Origin: a virus
IMG/VR virus record: IMGVR_UViG_3300009285_000883
Location: 1-64,000 of that record
DNA length: 64,000 nt
Reading direction: 5' to 3' (one strand)
In this document: positions 16,356 to 23,382 of the stretch, in pieces
Numbering within the stretch: the stretch's first letter is position 1
Layout: each line of letters opens with the position of its first letter
Translations under genes and position numbers: made by a program
The notes under the pieces: generated by a model
What the model saw: only the letters and a program-made list of their open reading frames with translations
The model's database searches: none
What the model was told of the DNA's origin: nothing

Positions 16356-16501
16356 TCCTGCTGGCCTGCCTGTTGTGTTGTGCTGGGTGCATTCATGGGC
16401 GGACGACGCTCTGCGCCAGCACGACGATTGACGACGTGGACTACCGCTTTGAGTGGAGTACGGATGATGTCATACGACACGATGTGCCGCCGCGCCGCTA
16501 A
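16340..16501 (+). CDS. Small exported, lipoprotein-like peptide, 53 aa
   Basis: MRRC, then a hydrophobic run (LILLACLLCCAGC), then a short soluble part. This is a signal peptide with a cysteine at the likely cleavage site, close to but not a perfect lipobox. Size and type would fit an outer-spanin-like or immunity lipoprotein, but no lysis partner lies next to it, so the role is open. Confidence 0.45.
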   Translation: MRRCLILLACLLCCAGCIHGRTTLCASTTIDDVDYRFEWSTDDVIRHDVPPRR

Positions 16502-16754
16502 GATTGCGGCCAAGTACAACTGGCCTGCTGAGGCTGAGCAGTTGGCGGAAGGACACGTGCCGCCAGGGTTTGGCCGGGAGGTGGGCCAGACGATTGCCTT
16601 GTTCAAGCGGGACTTCCCGTTTGGCCGGGCCGAGCGTAAGCGTGACGACGAGATCGCCCGTGAGTTGTCGGAGCTGCGCATGTACTGTGCGCACCTCAGC
16701 TTGTGGGAGTTGATGGGTTCGGAAAAGGTACTGCAGCGAGGGGACATGGCGTAA
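16464..16754 (+). CDS. Hypothetical protein, 96 aa
   Basis: Basic helical protein; two start codons in tandem (16464, 16467) follow TGGAG. It overlaps the exported peptide by 38 bp in another frame. Unrecognised. Confidence 0.5.
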   Translation: MMSYDTMCRRAAKIAAKYNWPAEAEQLAEGHVPPGFGREVGQTIALFKRDFPFGRAERKRDDEIARELSELRMYCAHLSLWELMGSEKVLQRGDMA

Positions 16755-16771
16755 GGAGTAGCCCCGGCGAA

Positions 16772-16796
16772 CCAGCACGTGCTCTTGGCGTGCTGG
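16772..16796 (+). promoter_or_regulatory. Intergenic hairpin (TGCTCTTGG loop)
   Basis: CCAGCACG / CGTGCTGG, 8 bp perfect (16772-16779, 16789-16796), before CTTGGAGGACTTGGT and a start codon. Confidence 0.6.
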
Positions 16797-16846
16797 CTGC
16801 CAGCATTACTTTGGGACCGCCAGACTGAACACTTGGAGGACTTGGT

Positions 16847-17146
16847 ATGAACTGCACGCGATGTGACGGAACTGGATTCCTGAACTTGCATCAGGTGGAC
16901 AAGGAGACTTTGGCCCGCTTTGATGCGGAGGGCGATGCGGACGTGATCCTTAAATGGATCGCTGACAGGGCCGAGGTGCAAGCAAACGGCTGCTACTGCG
17001 CCGCTACTCACCCACCTTGTCTGTATTGCGAGTCGTTTCACGACGTGTCGGTGTGTGACTGCTGTGGGGATGGCGAGGACTGGTACGGGGAGCCTGGACG
17101 GCACGACCTGAGCGACACGACAGTCCCGTTCCCGCAGTGCTATTGA
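16847..17146 (+). CDS. DnaJ-like zinc-finger protein, 99 aa
   Basis: It starts CTRCDGTGF, a CxxCxGxGx element as in DnaJ zinc domains and many small phage proteins. Further pairs are CYC, CLYC and CDCCGDGEDWYG. It probably binds two zinc ions and acts in protein or nucleic-acid binding. The start follows TTGGAGGACTTGGT. Confidence 0.65.
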   Translation: MNCTRCDGTGFLNLHQVDKETLARFDAEGDADVILKWIADRAEVQANGCYCAATHPPCLYCESFHDVSVCDCCGDGEDWYGEPGRHDLSDTTVPFPQCY

Positions 17147-17171
17147 TGACCGCCAGAAACACGTGTTTCAA

Positions 17172-17220
17172 CTGCCGCGTGGCAGGGGTATATTGCTTCG
17201 TGGTCGCAGCGTGCGGCCAC
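17172..17220 (+). promoter_or_regulatory. Two intergenic hairpins
   Basis: CTGCC-GCGT-GGCAG (17172-17185) is followed by GTGGTCGCA / TGCGGCCAC (17200-17208, 17212-17220; one G-T pair). They precede the leader TTAGGGGAGACTTTCA. Confidence 0.55.
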
Positions 17221-17245
17221 ATCACTTTCTTAGGGGAGACTTTCA

Positions 17246-17455
17246 ATGTCTAAATTCCATGAACTGACGTTTGAGACGCCTGAGCGGAACAAGGGCCAGA
17301 TCGTCACGTACAGTTACGCCACGACTCCGCGCGGCGCAGTCATCGAATGCCGCCACGACGGGTGCGACAACTCGGTCCACTACTACTGGCGGAAGTCGGG
17401 GAACCGATTGACAGAGTCGGAGTTGGCACGATACGGACTGGTCGAGCGCGGTTAG
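17246..17455 (+). CDS. Hypothetical protein, 69 aa
   Basis: Beta-rich small protein with ECRHDGC in the middle, a possible partial zinc site. The start follows GGGGAGACTTTCA. Unrecognised. Confidence 0.55.
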   Translation: MSKFHELTFETPERNKGQIVTYSYATTPRGAVIECRHDGCDNSVHYYWRKSGNRLTESELARYGLVERG

Positions 17456-17492
17456 GCTACCTACTTACCACTTTCTTTGGGGAGACTGAATC

Positions 17493-18377
17493 ATGTCCAA
17501 GACGATTCGCAACATCAATGACCGCTGGGGAGATCCCGTTACGTTCACGGGCGAGGACGTAGCCGCTTGTATCGCCGAAATGCTGGAGTGCATCGCTAAC
17601 TGCGGCTACGAGGGAGGGGAACTGCGAGAGGGCGTAGACTACGAGGTAGTTCACGACGACACCGACACCACTCGCCTCGGCGATCTTGGAACCGCCCACG
17701 TCTGGTTCATCTCAGTCGGGTGTCCGGCTGGATGCGACCTGATCGCTGATGATAGCGAGTCTCCGGTGCCTGATGCGTGGGCTGACCTCAACGGCACGAT
17801 TGCTGAAAATAAGTGGACGTGGGATGGCGAGGGGAATCCTACTGACGCGAACGCAAATACAGTCACTAACATCGTGGCGTTTGTGCCGGGGTCGTACACA
17901 CTTGCGATGCGGTGCGAGGACGGCGGCACGTGCGATGCCTTCTTCGATGACATTCCAACGGTGGACGAGATCCGGGAGGAGTTGGAGGAGTGGATTCAGG
18001 GAGGGGCATGGGGAGACAACGGTGCCAGCGTGTCTTGCACATACGACATTCTCGACAGCTCTAGCAATGTCATCGACAGCGGTGGCATGACTGTCGAAAT
18101 TGAGCCTAATCACGAGGCCCTTATTACCGAGGCCGTTGGCCGATATAACCTCGGTACGATCTGCGGAACGTCCCCCGACGACCATGACTGGACCAGTGAG
18201 GGCGAGGGAGGGTGTGACGAGAATCCGGGTGTGTGGTCCACCGGAGGCACGTCGATGGCGTTTAAGTCGCACTGCCGCAAATGCGGACTCAAGCGTACCG
18301 AGCAATCCACGGGCTCGCAGCGCAACCCTGGCGAGCATGACACCGTGGAGTACGAGATTCCGGAGTCTCTCTCCTAG
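17493..18377 (+). CDS. Hypothetical Cys-containing protein, 294 aa
   Basis: Unrecognised acidic protein. It has Cys pairs near the C-terminus (SHCRKCGLKR) and several CxxxC spacings upstream. Residues 150-210 look like a repeated beta unit. The start follows TTGGGGAGACTGAATC. The last base of its TAG stop is the first base of stem I of the hammerhead ribozyme that follows. Confidence 0.6.
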   Translation: MSKTIRNINDRWGDPVTFTGEDVAACIAEMLECIANCGYEGGELREGVDYEVVHDDTDTTRLGDLGTAHVWFISVGCPAGCDLIADDSESPVPDAWADLNGTIAENKWTWDGEGNPTDANANTVTNIVAFVPGSYTLAMRCEDGGTCDAFFDDIPTVDEIREELEEWIQGGAWGDNGASVSCTYDILDSSSNVIDSGGMTVEIEPNHEALITEAVGRYNLGTICGTSPDDHDWTSEGEGGCDENPGVWSTGGTSMAFKSHCRKCGLKRTEQSTGSQRNPGEHDTVEYEIPESLS

Positions 18378-18429
18378 CCTCACTGACGAGTCCTGAGGGA
18401 CGAAACGCGTGGAAACACGCGTCTGGGGC
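18377..18429 (+). ncRNA. Hammerhead ribozyme, type I
   Basis: All core elements are present in order. Stem I 5' strand GCCUCA is 18377-18382 and CUGACGA is 18383-18389. Stem II is GUCC-UGAG-GGAC (18390-18401), then GAA (18402-18404). Stem III is ACGCGUG-GAAA-CACGCGU (18405-18422) and the cleavage-site C is 18423. The stem I 3' strand UGGGGC (18424-18429) pairs with GCCUCA with one G-U. Cleavage after 18423 would leave a 28-base leader with a free 5'-OH upstream of the next ATG, keeping its AAGGAGACT site. The structure is read directly from sequence; activity is not shown. Confidence 0.9.
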
Positions 18430-18451
18430 CACAACACAAGGAGACTTTAAG

Positions 18452-18922
18452 ATGAGTACAAGAACGATCAGACTGTTTGACGGTGACATGGGAAGCTGTG
18501 CAATGCTGGTGCGCTGCAATCTGGCGGAAGCGTCTGCGCCTGTCGAGGTGAATCACGGTGAGGGCGACGGCTGGCAGACGACTCAGTACCAGTGTGCCGA
18601 TTGCCGCCACACGATTGACGGTCTTGTCGAGATCGGCAAAGAGCTGGCAGCGGTCGCAATGGAGTCGCCTGCCGAGGACTTTGACTGCGACTGGTACGAG
18701 GTTGAGGAGAAAAGGTCGGAAGCGTTCATGTCGTACGATGAACTGTCGAAGCGAATTGAGACCCATGGTGATTTGACGGAGGAAGGACATCAGCGATGGT
18801 GCGGCTGTGGACGCGAATCGACGGACGAGTATTGCAGGATCGCCAGCCTTGACGGAATCGACGCGGCCATTCAGGCAATCAATGACGACGCTGCTGAGAA
18901 TGGGGAGGATGACGATGAGTGA
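18452..18922 (+). CDS. Hypothetical zinc-ribbon-like protein, 156 aa
   Basis: Acidic protein with CADC (about residue 49) and CGCG (about 113) clusters and a very acidic C-terminus. Unrecognised. It starts 28 bases after the predicted ribozyme cleavage site, after AAGGAGACTTTAAG. Confidence 0.6.
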   Translation: MSTRTIRLFDGDMGSCAMLVRCNLAEASAPVEVNHGEGDGWQTTQYQCADCRHTIDGLVEIGKELAAVAMESPAEDFDCDWYEVEEKRSEAFMSYDELSKRIETHGDLTEEGHQRWCGCGRESTDEYCRIASLDGIDAAIQAINDDAAENGEDDDE

Positions 18923-19172
18923 GTTTACGGGGAGAAAGTATTTCACGATCCACCGTAATGACGTTGGGCTTGAATCGCACTCCAGTAAGTACGTGCACTA
19001 CCTTGAACAGCGGCTGTCTATCGTTGATCCGCTGATTGCGCGTTGGCACCAGGAGGCAGACGGAGGAAAGCTGGACGGCGTGGATCTCGCGCTGATGTGC
19101 GACACTGACGATTACGTGCTCACGTACCTATCCGAAGGCGAGAGTGAGGGAGCGTGTGATGGCCCGAGCTAA
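18915..19172 (+). CDS. Hypothetical protein, 85 aa
   Basis: Unrecognised; the start overlaps the end of the preceding gene by 8 bp and follows GGGGAGGATGACG. Mixed alpha/beta composition. Confidence 0.55.
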   Translation: MSEFTGRKYFTIHRNDVGLESHSSKYVHYLEQRLSIVDPLIARWHQEADGGKLDGVDLALMCDTDDYVLTYLSEGESEGACDGPS

Positions 19173-19452
19173 GCGTAAGTACAAACCGAAGCCGCGCAGC
19201 ACGTGTGATTTCGTATTCAGGAACGACTTTCACAACACGAGTTACACGATGCGAACGAGGTACTACAAGCCGCTCACGCCGGATCAGATGAGGATGTGCC
19301 GCAAGACACTGTGCGGTGTTGCAGACTGCAAGTGCGGCGGGAAGTTGGGCGAGAGGGGGCCTCAAGACGCGGTGATTGTGGTCGGCTGGGATTTGACGGG
19401 CCGAGAGGTTGTGACGTTGGAACCCCTTCGCGGATCGTTCATGCAGCGGTAG
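19159..19452 (+). CDS. Basic protein, 97 aa
   Basis: The N-terminus is strongly basic (MARAKRKYKPKPRS) and the centre has CRKTLCG and CKCGG, so nucleic-acid binding is plausible. The ATG at 19159 follows GAGGGAG and overlaps the previous gene. It is the last gene of the rightward unit, ended by a structured terminator. Confidence 0.55.
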   Translation: MARAKRKYKPKPRSTCDFVFRNDFHNTSYTMRTRYYKPLTPDQMRMCRKTLCGVADCKCGGKLGERGPQDAVIVVGWDLTGREVVTLEPLRGSFMQR

Positions 19453-19467
19453 AATGGGAAACGTTGA

Positions 19468-19564
19468 GCCCACCTGGGTAGCCGGAGTAGTGACCCGGCG
19501 ACATGCTTGCACGGGTAAACTTTCGAGTCTCCACCGTGCATGTGTGGTCCAGGTGGGCTTTTTT
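19468..19564 (+). terminator. Structured terminator / possible small RNA
   Basis: An outer 10-bp helix GCCCACCTGG / CCAGGTGGGC (19468-19477, 19549-19558) followed by six T encloses two inner hairpins: GCCGG/CCGGC (19481-19499) and GCACGG/CCGTGC (19509-19539). A three-way junction closed by a terminator stem is unusual for a plain terminator. Confidence 0.7.
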
Positions 19565-19575
19565 GTTGCGTCTCG

Positions 19576-19737
19576 TTAGGTGCCGCCAGAGTCGCTGTCT
19601 TCTTTGCTGTCGAGTGGCTTCCTTGCAGCTTCGATATTGCGTGCCAACTGAGCCGCCTTCTCACGGCATTCGTCGCAGAGGATTCCGAAGTAGGAGTCAC
19701 GCGGCTTACGGCAGAAGTAGCATGGTTCAGGTGCCAT
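19576..19737 (-). CDS. Small zinc-finger protein, 53 aa
   Basis: CYFC and CDEC 17 residues apart make one zinc site; the tail is helical and charged. The ATG at 19737 overlaps the upstream gene's end by 11 bp, with GGAG upstream. It is the last gene of the long leftward block. Confidence 0.55.
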   Translation of the reverse strand: MAPEPCYFCRKPRDSYFGILCDECREKAAQLARNIEAARKPLDSKEDSDSGGT

Positions 19738-20197
19738 TGCTTTCCGACTCCACGTAGAAGAACACTTTTCCGTCCCAGACGTAGGTTGCGCCGCCTTCGA
19801 GGGTGAGACGCGTCTTACTCTGGTCCACGACGTACTCTTTGCCATCGTAGGGACCGCCAGAGAACTTAGCGATGCGTGGGGGCAGTGTGTCTACGGTGGG
19901 GTCGAGCGAGATCAGCAGGGGGATGTCCTGTTCTTCCATCCATGTCAAGTCCAGCGTCGGGATGATTCCTCCTTGGTCGCCCAGGATGGCGAATATCTTC
20001 CCGAGTCTGCTGACGATGACGTGGTACATGTAGACCACGATTGATTCGATCATCCGTGTCACGAACTTGCTGAATCCCTTCCGTGGTCGGATCGTAAACC
20101 CGACGCCATCCTTGAGGTCCGCCACGAGATCCTTGGCATAGTCGATGCCCTCGTTCGCGTTGTCCAGTGTGCTGTTAAGACGTTTGATCACTCTCAT
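19727..20197 (-). CDS. Protein with GGPYDG motif, 156 aa
   Basis: The C-terminal third contains KFSGGPYDGKEYVV, a short motif seen in many small phage and actinobacterial proteins and also in the gene at 37814 here. The N-terminal two thirds are helical with one moderately hydrophobic helix. The function is unknown. Confidence 0.55.
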   Translation of the reverse strand: MRVIKRLNSTLDNANEGIDYAKDLVADLKDGVGFTIRPRKGFSKFVTRMIESIVVYMYHVIVSRLGKIFAILGDQGGIIPTLDLTWMEEQDIPLLISLDPTVDTLPPRIAKFSGGPYDGKEYVVDQSKTRLTLEGGATYVWDGKVFFYVESESNGT

Positions 20198-20429
20198 TGT
20201 GAATCCTGCCTTCCTTCGCTATCGCGTCGTAAACTTGGCGGCTGACGACAATCTGATTGTCACGTAGCCAGTCGCACGGAATTATGCTGAATCCAACGCC
20301 AAGCAGGCTCATGGCGAACTGCTTGTTGTGTTCTTGGGTAATCCGCTTGCCTTCATGGACAAGACGCTTGAGTTCGTCGATGTCCATTAGTTGCTCCGTG
20401 GAACGTCGCTTCTTTTCGGTGCCACTCAT
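20175..20429 (-). CDS. Hypothetical protein, 84 aa
   Basis: Charged N-terminus, then a helix-rich body ending IAKEGRIHNES. The AAAGEG-like codons near its end carry the ribosome site of the next gene (AGCGAAGGAAGG), a junction type that recurs through this block. Unrecognised. Confidence 0.5.
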   Translation of the reverse strand: MSGTEKKRRSTEQLMDIDELKRLVHEGKRITQEHNKQFAMSLLGVGFSIIPCDWLRDNQIVVSRQVYDAIAKEGRIHNESDQTS

Positions 20430-20436
20430 AACACAC

Positions 20437-20547
20437 TCACCTCCACTTCCTCCAGCAGCATGGGCAGTGCCCTGTGATTATGGAGATCAGCCCCAATCCG
20501 ACCAAAATACCCAGTGCATTCAAGACAATGCGTTGAATCATTTCCAT
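20437..20547 (-). CDS. Small membrane peptide, 36 aa
   Basis: MEMIQR, then a clear transmembrane segment (IVLNALGILVGLGLISIIT), then a short Cys/Trp/Arg-rich tail. No strong ribosome site. It could be a tiny membrane toxin-like or accessory peptide; the prediction rests on composition. Confidence 0.4.
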   Translation of the reverse strand: MEMIQRIVLNALGILVGLGLISIITGHCPCCWRKWR

Positions 20548-20573
20548 ATCTGCGACTCACTTTCGAACTTCTC

Positions 20574-20831
20574 TCACCGAGCCTTCTCATGCTCGTGCTG
20601 CTGTAGGCGAGCCTCCAGCACGCGCAGGTACGTCGCCATCGCCCACCACTGCATGTTGAGCAACGCTTCATGCTGCTTTGACACTGAGCAACTACAGTTG
20701 AACTGCAGGAGCTTTCCCATGTCGCGCTGAATGCGTGCCGCTTCCTGCCGCACACGATTGACCCACGCCTCAACCTTCACTTTCTTGGCGGGGCGCTTCT
20801 TGACTGCCTTCCGTGTCGCCGTTGTTTTCAT
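20574..20831 (-). CDS. Basic helical protein, 85 aa
   Basis: Lys/Arg-rich first 22 residues, then a long helix with CSC in the middle. AAGGAG upstream; ATGA overlap with the preceding gene. It could bind nucleic acid. Unrecognised. Confidence 0.5.
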   Translation of the reverse strand: MKTTATRKAVKKRPAKKVKVEAWVNRVRQEAARIQRDMGKLLQFNCSCSVSKQHEALLNMQWWAMATYLRVLEARLQQHEHEKAR

Positions 20832-21025
20832 CGCTTCATCTCCTTGTGGTCATCTTCAAGAACCTCGACGCCAACCACCTGGACGCTGTTCCACGCATCC
20901 TGATTGCGCAGGTGTTTTTCGGCTTCCGGTAGCGCGAAGTCGAACGTGTGAACACGTGTAACCACTGGACCACCGAGATTGGCGGCATCTCCCGTGTGAA
21001 CTCTCTGAAGAACAAGACGTAGCAT
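20828..21025 (-). CDS. Hypothetical protein, 65 aa
   Basis: Small soluble protein with no recognisable motif; 4-bp overlap with the next gene supports translation coupling. Confidence 0.45.
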   Translation of the reverse strand: MLRLVLQRVHTGDAANLGGPVVTRVHTFDFALPEAEKHLRNQDAWNSVQVVGVEVLEDDHKEMKR

Positions 21026-21031
21026 GTCTCA

Positions 21032-21550
21032 CTAACCTTCCTTTGCTACCTCGTAGCCTGCGGTTTGGTCAATTGACACGTTGAACACCAGTGCCCAGTA
21101 TCCATCGCCCCGGTTTAGCCATTGACCGAGTCGAATACTCTTTCCATCTGGAGTTTCGACTTCGACAAACCGCCCACTTTCATGGCTTGGTGGACCGTCG
21201 AAGATGACGTGTACCGGGACCACTGCCGACTCCGCTGCGGCGAGCGACAACCAAAGGCCATCGTTCTCTACCAATAGTCTCTTGTTGCATTCAACGACGT
21301 GCTTCAATCCGTCGTACTCCCGCTCGGCAGCCGCGAGCCGCTCCTCTGCCGCGTAGATCGCAGCTTCCGCGTTCGCGAGCAAACCGAGGGCACGGTCACG
21401 CTCGGCCTCGACTTCTTCAATGTGCTTCTCATTGACGATCAGCAGTTGAACCAGTTCCGACTCGTCTGCCTTGAGTAGCTTCTCCGCTTCGGCGAGCCGC
21501 TCCTCCAATCCCCTCAATACTCCCACACCAATCAGCACTTGTCCGCTCAT
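21032..21550 (-). CDS. Coiled-coil protein, 172 aa
   Basis: Residues about 10-100 form a heptad-rich coiled coil (LAEAEKLLKADE, ERLAAAEREYDG). The C-terminal 60 residues are beta-rich. LAEAEKLL-type segments recur in three neighbours, suggesting exchange of coiled-coil modules. The end reads VAKEG, with the next gene's ribosome site embedded. Confidence 0.5.
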   Translation of the reverse strand: MSGQVLIGVGVLRGLEERLAEAEKLLKADESELVQLLIVNEKHIEEVEAERDRALGLLANAEAAIYAAEERLAAAEREYDGLKHVVECNKRLLVENDGLWLSLAAAESAVVPVHVIFDGPPSHESGRFVEVETPDGKSIRLGQWLNRGDGYWALVFNVSIDQTAGYEVAKEG

Positions 21551-21571
21551 GGTTACTCTCTCCTTTCGCTG

Positions 21572-21790
21572 TCACAGAAGGTACTTCAGAATCGTCTTAG
21601 CTTCGTCAGTGAGGCGAATACGATGCTCGCCGTCAATCACCACCGTCTCGATCAACTCTGCGGGCATACGCGATACCAACTGCTCGTAGATCAACGGTGC
21701 GCATCTAGAGAACCCGTCCGCACCAACTGGTGTTCTGGCACACAGCCTGAGCGTATTCATCTGGTGTTGTGTTAATTTAGCTGATTCCAT
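21572..21790 (-). CDS. Winged-helix-like small protein, 72 aa
   Basis: Short helix-turn-helix-like arrangement ending in a strand and hydrophobic tail (LTDEAKTILKYLL). It could be a small DNA-binding protein; the call is by shape only. The start lies inside the codons GGRDGIS of the preceding gene. Confidence 0.45.
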   Translation of the reverse strand: MESAKLTQHQMNTLRLCARTPVGADGFSRCAPLIYEQLVSRMPAELIETVVIDGEHRIRLTDEAKTILKYLL

Positions 21791-22004
21791 CCCGCCCTCC
21801 CTTCGCTGCTTTCAGGGTCGCGTCTACTCGCCTCCACCAATCGGGTGTATGCCCATTTCCTTCACGGGCTTCACGCAATAGCTTCTCCGCCTCGGCGAGC
21901 CGGGCGGCGGCTTCACGTAACATGTCTACATCCGCGTCACACCAATACGGGTTAACGTCCCCTAGGCTGTCTGCCAAATGGCGTAGTTCATTGACGTAAT
22001 TCAT
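21777..22004 (-). CDS. Coiled-coil plus DWWRRV tail protein, 75 aa
   Basis: A short helical N-terminus, then LAEAEKLLREA and DWWRRVDATLKA, ending AAKGGRDGIS. A related tail (WWNRVTAALEV) is found in the gene at 24167. Its last codons encode the ribosome site of the following gene. Confidence 0.5.
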   Translation of the reverse strand: MNYVNELRHLADSLGDVNPYWCDADVDMLREAAARLAEAEKLLREAREGNGHTPDWWRRVDATLKAAKGGRDGIS

Positions 22005-22040
22005 GGCTCACTCCCCTCCTTTCGCTGCTTATGTGACTCG

Positions 22041-22217
22041 TCAGATACTGTAATCATGCACATCCGGTAATTCACGTTCCCACCAGTAGGCAAACGGATT
22101 CTTCCCTCGCCCGTTGCTCGGACAGGTTGGGCAGTAGCAGTCACCGGCTTTGACAGCTCCAGCATAATACTGAGCTTCGCTTGTAATGCACCAACGCCTG
22201 GAGCGTCCGAGTATCAA
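22041..22217 (-). CDS. Partial second copy of the zinc-ribbon gene at 22535, 58 aa
   Basis: About 120 bp (22041-22162) are nearly identical to 22538-22660. Both encode AVKAGDCYCPTCPSNG and FAYWWERELPDV. Here the N-terminal CPQC half is replaced by unrelated sequence, and the only start is a TTG overlapping the stop of a 21-codon ORF. It may be a decayed duplicate or a shortened working copy. The remaining CYCPTC could still bind zinc with other residues. Confidence 0.5.
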   Translation of the reverse strand: MILGRSRRWCITSEAQYYAGAVKAGDCYCPTCPSNGRGKNPFAYWWERELPDVHDYSI

Positions 22218-22279
22218 AACCCGTACACCTTGCTCAGTGCTTCCATAATCAGGCCGATCTCTTTTGCAGTCAGATTCAT
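22214..22279 (-). CDS. Tiny ORF, 21 aa
   Basis: MNLTAKEIGLIMEALSKVYG with a good upstream GGAG; overlaps the TTG start of the next frame. It may be a leader peptide or the remnant start of a longer gene. Confidence 0.3.
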   Translation of the reverse strand: MNLTAKEIGLIMEALSKVYGF

Positions 22280-22302
22280 CACGTTACTCCACGGTTGCTT
22301 TA

Positions 22303-22515
22303 TTACCGATACTCGACTTCGATCAGTTCGCGCTGATCTTCCGACACTTCCAGAATCGAACACGTCAGGTCGATAATCTCTCGCTCACTCCAGTCTGCGA
22401 CAGACTCGTCATGTGACATACAGCCAGTCACGAACGCCCCGTCCACACGGTACTCCCACGAAAGCTCGCCGCAATCAATAATGGCCTTGACGTACTCGTA
22501 TCGTTCCTCGCTCAT
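22303..22515 (-). CDS. Hypothetical protein, 70 aa
   Basis: Acidic small protein of beta then helix character; preceded by AAGGGAGG. Unrecognised. Confidence 0.5.
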   Translation of the reverse strand: MSEERYEYVKAIIDCGELSWEYRVDGAFVTGCMSHDESVADWSEREIIDLTCSILEVSEDQRELIEVEYR

Positions 22516-22534
22516 CCAGCCCTCCCTTCACTCG

Positions 22535-22741
22535 TCAAATACAATAGTCGTACACATCCGGTAGTTCGCGCTCCCACCAGTAGGCAAACGGATTCTTCCC
22601 TCGCCCGTTGCTCGGACAGGTTGGGCAGTAGCAGTCACCGGCTTTGACAGCGTCAAATTGATCGCTATTGAGTGGTGAGTTCGGGCTCTGCGAAACCCAC
22701 TTAATCGGACCTTGGCATTGGGGGCAGATCAGTTGCTTCAT
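22535..22741 (-). CDS. Zinc-ribbon protein, 68 aa
   Basis: CPQC near residue 6 and CYCPTC near 36-41 form a zinc ribbon; the C-terminal FAYWWERELPDV is shared with the shorter copy at 22041. Likely a nucleic-acid or protein-binding accessory. The function is unknown. Confidence 0.6.
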   Translation of the reverse strand: MKQLICPQCQGPIKWVSQSPNSPLNSDQFDAVKAGDCYCPTCPSNGRGKNPFAYWWERELPDVYDYCI

Positions 22742-22756
22742 CTCACTCTCCTCGGC

Positions 22757-23041
22757 TCATCGCGGATCGCATGTATCGCAAAAATGACCGTGCGGTTTCG
22801 GACCATAATCGATGCAGGTTCCGCCACTGCGTGTGTCGAATAAGTCTCCACAGGAGACACAGCGTTCAATGGTGTCAGGGATTGCGTGATACAAATTTCC
22901 GAGATACCACACCACCGTCCACGCCTTGGCGGCTGTCAATCGTGGAATCTCCCTCGCGGGAACTTTGTAGCCGTCAGGTAGTGTGCCCTGAAGGAACTTA
23001 AACAGTTCTTCAACCACGTCTAAGTCACTTTTGTCACTCAT
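22757..23041 (-). CDS. Zinc-binding protein, 94 aa
   Basis: CVSCGDLFD and FCDTCD make a CxxC...CxxC site in the C-terminal half; the N-terminal half is helical. ATGA overlap at 23038 fixes the start. Confidence 0.55.
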   Translation of the reverse strand: MSDKSDLDVVEELFKFLQGTLPDGYKVPAREIPRLTAAKAWTVVWYLGNLYHAIPDTIERCVSCGDLFDTRSGGTCIDYGPKPHGHFCDTCDPR

Positions 23042-23382
23042 CCCGCCCCACCTCCCTTCGCTGCTCGGTATTTGTCCATCCACTCGGGCACTGTTTTCGG
23101 CCCGCTGATACCTCCGATGTTCAGATAGTTCAGCAGCGAATACGAAACAGCGGAACGTTTCCCATGCTCACGATTCAGGATTGCGCAAGCCACTTCATAC
23201 GCGAGTTTGTCAGCGTGGCGAATGGCAGCCTCCGCCTCGGATTGCTTCTGTGACATTGAGTCACACAAGTAGCGCAATGTCCGCTCGCGATACTCCGCAG
23301 CGTCGAGATGATTGCGAACTTCGTTAGCAAACGCACGCGAACATCTGTCGTCTTTCACTGCTTGGTTAATCCAATTTGTCAT
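23038..23382 (-). CDS. Helical protein, 114 aa
   Basis: Long helix in the first 70 residues, ending RAAKGGGAG where codons provide the next ribosome site. Unrecognised. Confidence 0.5.
   Translation of the reverse strand: MTNWINQAVKDDRCSRAFANEVRNHLDAAEYRERTLRYLCDSMSQKQSEAEAAIRHADKLAYEVACAILNREHGKRSAVSYSLLNYLNIGGISGPKTVPEWMDKYRAAKGGGAG

Noticed and set aside
22005-22050. A second hammerhead on the minus strand (CTGACGAG followed by GAAAG)
   Set aside because: The bases between the two core parts do not form stem II and no stem III follows.
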